Below are positions 61,354-64,000 of a DNA stretch of 64,000 nt, in pieces. Positions within the stretch are counted from its first letter, which is position 1, and every line of letters begins with the position of its first letter. The notes beneath the pieces are model-generated. The model saw nothing but the letters and a program-made list of their open reading frames with translations. It had not been told where the DNA came from and did not search any database. The position numbers and the translations under genes are program-made. Location: assembly GCA_918797485.1 (NCBI GenBank), contig CAKKNE010000002.1:2694501-2758500 (forward strand), written 5' to 3'. Source of the stretch: Pelagomonas calceolata (Eukaryota > Sar > Pelagophyceae > Pelagomonadales > Pelagomonadaceae).

Positions 61354-62397
61354 ATGCGTTGCAGCCTCGTAGCGCTCGCACCAGTGGCCTCGGCGCTCAT
61401 GCAGTTCCGCGCACCCCTCGTCGCCGACGGCTACGCCGCGAAAACTGCTGGAGACGCGCTGTTGGTCTACCTGCCGGGCTTCGACGGCGCCAATCTAGCG
61501 CCCTTCCTCCAGTGGCCCGCGTTGCACGACGCGGGCTTCGACGTGCGCTGCGCGAGCATCGACGAGGATGACAGGAGCACGTTCGACGAGCTAGTAAAGG
61601 CGGCCTCGTCCTATATCGACCGGGAAGCGTGCGACAGGCCCTGCCTGTTGGTCGGCGAGTCCTTTGGAGGCGCCCTCGCGACGGTCGTGGCGCAGCGCAC
61701 CTCGAATGTGGAGGGCGTGGTCCTCGTGAACCCGGCGACGTGCTACGCGGAGTCGGCCCTCGCGTCGAAGGCACCGCCCATCCTGGAGCTGCCGGCCTGG
61801 GCCTACTACGTCGGCCTCGCCTCGTTGCTGCCGCTCTTCGTCGACCGGCACGGCGTCCGCGCGCTGTTCGACATCGTCACGAACAAGCGCCTGCCGTGCG
61901 TCATCGAGACCCCGCGCCAGGAGGCCTACATGGGTCGTGTGGCATTATCCCTACCGGAGCGGATCGCGCGCATGCCGCGCGGGACGCTCGCGTGGCGCCT
62001 CCGGGAATGGCTCGACGTCGGGGCGAAGGTCGACGTCGGTGCTCTGAAACAACCTACACTAGTAGTCTTCGGCGACGAGGACAACACGTTGCCCTCGGAG
62101 CGCGAGGCGGCCCGCGTCGTCGCTTTACTCACGAAGGCACGAGCGGTCCGCGTGCCGGGCGCGGGCCACGCGGCGACGCTCGGGAGTCGCATCGACCTGC
62201 GAGCCGAGGTCGCGGCGTTCTTCGGGGCGGAGCCGGGGTTTTCTTTCCTGGCGGGTGCTCCCCGGAAGATGCGCGCCGACGCGTCGCAAGACGGCGAGGC
62301 GTCGTCGCTGTACGGCCTCTACCCGCGGACGCACGCGCCCGTGGCCGTCTTCGACTACTTCAACGCGGAGAACGACGCGCGCGTCGGCGTAAGGTAA
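61354..62397 (+). CDS. Plastid-type alpha/beta hydrolase (phytyl-ester-synthase-like)
   Basis: 347 aa with leader MRCSLVALAPVASALMQFRA. The alpha/beta fold is clear: LLVYLPGFDGANLAPFLQWP (oxyanion strand), CLLVGESFGGALATVVAQRT (nucleophile Ser in GESFGG), VVLVNPATCY, LVVFGDEDNTLPSEREA (acid) and GAGHAATLGSR (His). This combination resembles the esterase/lipase half of plant phytyl ester synthases. Whether it moves acyl groups or only hydrolyses is open. The stop codon overlaps a GTAAGG donor-like site. Convergent with the next gene, 11 bp between stops. Confidence 0.75.
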   Translation: MRCSLVALAPVASALMQFRAPLVADGYAAKTAGDALLVYLPGFDGANLAPFLQWPALHDAGFDVRCASIDEDDRSTFDELVKAASSYIDREACDRPCLLVGESFGGALATVVAQRTSNVEGVVLVNPATCYAESALASKAPPILELPAWAYYVGLASLLPLFVDRHGVRALFDIVTNKRLPCVIETPRQEAYMGRVALSLPERIARMPRGTLAWRLREWLDVGAKVDVGALKQPTLVVFGDEDNTLPSEREAARVVALLTKARAVRVPGAGHAATLGSRIDLRAEVAAFFGAEPGFSFLAGAPRKMRADASQDGEASSLYGLYPRTHAPVAVFDYFNAENDARVGVR

Positions 62398-62408
62398 CAG
62401 TTCAATTC

Positions 62409-63398
62409 TTACCCGAGCTCGGACGCCGACGAGTACGCCCGCGCCATTCGAGGCGCGGGCGCCGGCGCCGACAAAAGCGCCGACGAGTATGGCGCAGGCG
62501 CGGGCGCCATTTGAATGCGACCGTAGGCCTCGTCCTCGCGTTGTTGGAGCGCCGCCTCCTCGGCGGCCAGCGCGTGGCGCACCTGCCCCTGGAGCAGCTC
62601 GACGCCCGCGTCCGCGACGGCCGCTTTGACGCCGTCCGCGAGGAGCGGCTCGTTTTCTAGGCGGTCCCGTAATGAAACGCAGCGCCGCAATGCGTCGTCG
62701 AGCCGGCCCACCTGCAGGGCCGTGGCCCGCAACGATAAGTAGTGGTAGACCTCCAACGACGTCGACTTGGCCCCCAGCGCGCCGGCGAGGTGCCGCAGCG
62801 AGGCCGTCCTCAAGACGTGGGTCTCGCACGTCTCGCGCACGGCCCGCTCGGCGGCGGCCTTGCGGTCCCTTTCATATTGTGCCGCGACCTCCTCCAGCGC
62901 TTCGGGGGCCACGTCCGCCGCGAGCGCCTCGACGGCGTCGAGCGCGTCGTAGACGAGCTCGCTCTTCGCGTCGGCGAAGGCCTCCTCGACCATATTCGGC
63001 ATCTCCGCTTCGATGGCGTCGTAGATTGCCTCGTAGGCCATTTCACTACGCCTTTGCATGAGGTAGGCGTCCGCACGTTCTCTGATAAATTCCTCGACGA
63101 GGCCGGGCACCTGCTCCGATACTTCCTCGTCAATCAGGTCGTCGACGACGTCAGAGGTCATGTCCCGCGGCATCACCTCCGCCTGCACCTGCCGCACGGA
63201 CGTCATGCGCTCATCCAGGATCGCCGTCAGGGCGTCGTCGCGGAGCCATCCTCTCAAGTCCTCGACCGTCTCGTTGATTATACTGTTTACGACGCCCGGC
63301 AGGTACGGCTCCAATGCTTGGGCGAGCTTGGCTCGCGCGCGTGCGGCCCGGCGCTTGCCCGCGGGGGACAGGGGCTGGGCGTTCGACGGGCGCAGCAT
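62409..63398 (-). CDS. Unassigned all-helical acidic protein
   Basis: 329 aa from MLRPSNAQPLSPAGKRRAAR. Nearly the whole length is predicted helix with Val/Glu/Ala repeats such as VVDDLIDEEVSEQVPGLVEE then FIRERADAYL and AIYDAIEAEMPNMVEEAFAD. These read as repeated approximately 20-residue amphipathic units. The C-terminus is Ala/Pro-rich (PAPAPYSSALLSAPAPAPR). No known family; a scaffold or microtubule-associated role is possible. Confidence 0.6.
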   Translation of the reverse strand: MLRPSNAQPLSPAGKRRAARARAKLAQALEPYLPGVVNSIINETVEDLRGWLRDDALTAILDERMTSVRQVQAEVMPRDMTSDVVDDLIDEEVSEQVPGLVEEFIRERADAYLMQRRSEMAYEAIYDAIEAEMPNMVEEAFADAKSELVYDALDAVEALAADVAPEALEEVAAQYERDRKAAAERAVRETCETHVLRTASLRHLAGALGAKSTSLEVYHYLSLRATALQVGRLDDALRRCVSLRDRLENEPLLADGVKAAVADAGVELLQGQVRHALAAEEAALQQREDEAYGRIQMAPAPAPYSSALLSAPAPAPRMARAYSSASELG

Positions 63399-63816
63399 CG
63401 TGAGGTCTTAGGGCTGCCCAACTAGGCTGCCTCGTCCGGTTGCCTCAGGATCATGATTTTGAGCTATCAATGCGCCAATAACTGGTCACGCAGACCCCGC
63501 GGCGGTCGAGGTGGCTAGGCGGCCTAGCTCTAAGCAAAGCAACTGGTCGTCCAGGGCCCAGGCAGCCCTGTTTTGGCGCAGGCGCAAAACGAACCTGAAC
63601 CCGATTTTTTGTGCAAAGGCTGAATCACCGTCAGAGCTGTTTGAATTGAGCAGCATTCGTATATCTTGCCGGGGAGGGTTTTTACAGCTAGCGGCTGTAA
63701 GACACTAGGCATATCCCAGCCTGGCTTTGTGAGCAGCCTTTGTAGTCGAACGACTGGCTTTTGAGGCTTCGCTGATAACTGACGAATCGCCTGATAGCTG
63801 CGCTGCTGCAGGCGAC
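63399..63816. other. Intergenic region
   Basis: 418 bp with a CTAG palindrome at 63687. No supported ORF. Confidence 0.4.
63687..63709 (+). promoter_or_regulatory. CTAG palindromic promoter element, copy 16
   Basis: GCTAGCGGC then TGTAAGACACTAGG. 207 bp upstream of the ATG at 63916 and 289 bp from the helical-protein start at 63398. Confidence 0.7.
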
Positions 63817-63904
63817 TCATTTCTTCCGCAGCGCGTCGAGCGCTTCCTCCAGTGCGCGCACCTCGGCAGCTTGGGCTGCCGCTCGCTCGGCGACGCGGAG
63901 CACT
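63817..63904 (-). CDS. Possible last exon of a minus-strand gene (partial)
   Basis: After a TTTTTTTGTATCAG acceptor-like site, the minus strand reads LRVAERAAAQAAEVRALEEA then LDALRKK and a stop, typical of a coiled-coil C-terminus. Its upstream exons would lie beyond the window. It conflicts with the plus-strand start below, so probably only one of the two is real. Confidence 0.35.
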
Positions 63905-63915
63905 GATACAAAAAA

Positions 63916-64000
63916 ATGGACCCAGACAAGCGCGCCAAGCTAGTGGCAATGGAGATCGAAGAGACGCCGCCGCCACAACCACCGGCACCACCGGCGAAAC
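63916..64000 (+). CDS. 5' end of an unidentified plus-strand gene (partial)
   Basis: An ATG after an A-run (AAAAAAATGGAC) opens MDPDKRAKLVAMEIEETPPP then QPPAPPAK at the window edge. The CTAG element at the usual distance supports a promoter here. Too short to identify. Confidence 0.45.
   Translation, partial: MDPDKRAKLVAMEIEETPPPQPPAPPAK

Overview
This window reads as nuclear DNA of a small, GC-rich, gene-dense photosynthetic stramenopile, most like a pelagophyte of the Aureococcus/Pelagomonas kind. This is inference from four observations. Precursors start with secretory signals ending in Ala just before Phe, Trp or Leu (the chloroplast ATP synthase gamma subunit reads AQA|FMAP). The proteome mixes eukaryotic families such as dynein, JmjC, SET, PWWP, VAMP and a T7-type organellar RNA polymerase. 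Most genes are intronless. Short introner-like introns with inverted termini and 8-bp target duplications are present. An axonemal dynein heavy chain at the left edge argues for a flagellate, so Pelagomonas-like more than the non-motile Aureococcus.

Layout, left to right. 1-13 kb: 5' part of a dynein heavy chain (-), an unassigned ORF overlapping a JmjC/methyltransferase fusion (+), an ACC-synthase-like aminotransferase (-), a DoxX-like membrane protein, an RS-rich/WW-like protein, a phosphagen kinase with one intron, a TIC62-like NAD(P)-binding protein and a small protein with a putative 38-nt intron. 12-16 kb: a gene-poor stretch with a 60-bp tandem repeat, a hairpin and the tail of a nodulin-like MFS transporter, then two unassigned genes. 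17-31 kb: an unassigned 611-aa protein, an EEP-family hydrolase, a type II membrane protein, the organellar RNA polymerase, an ATP-grasp enzyme, a secreted 447-aa protein, a tiny Cys-rich protein carrying an introner, plastid-type RNase Z and AtpC. 32-47 kb: a PWWP chromatin protein, an unassigned gene with an introner, a glycosyltransferase-like gene, a thylakoid-lumen mini-protein, a breakpoint between a channel fragment and a protein disulfide isomerase fragment, a transglutaminase-like protein, a glutaredoxin-DUF547 fusion, an RRM fragment, a TMEM-type mitochondrial protein, a serine hydrolase, an ankyrin protein, VAMP7 and a ShKT peptide. 48-64 kb: a 2174-aa four-module cyclic-nucleotide-binding channel, a metallophosphatase, a second ankyrin protein, a GH36 enzyme, a SET1-like methyltransferase, an alpha/beta hydrolase, a helical protein and partial genes at the right edge.

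The most striking pattern is not a gene. A 20-24 bp imperfect palindrome (GCTAGYG, a few bases, then GTAAGACACTAGS) occurs about 17 times, always between genes and nearly always 50-290 bp upstream of start codons, often centred between divergent genes. It looks like a shared promoter-proximal element. The second theme is introners: four introns end in variants of TTTGATTTCCACACAG, and at two of them the GT donor can be read from inside the duplicated target. The genes do not form one pathway; plastid function, chromatin/RNA work and membrane signalling are interleaved.
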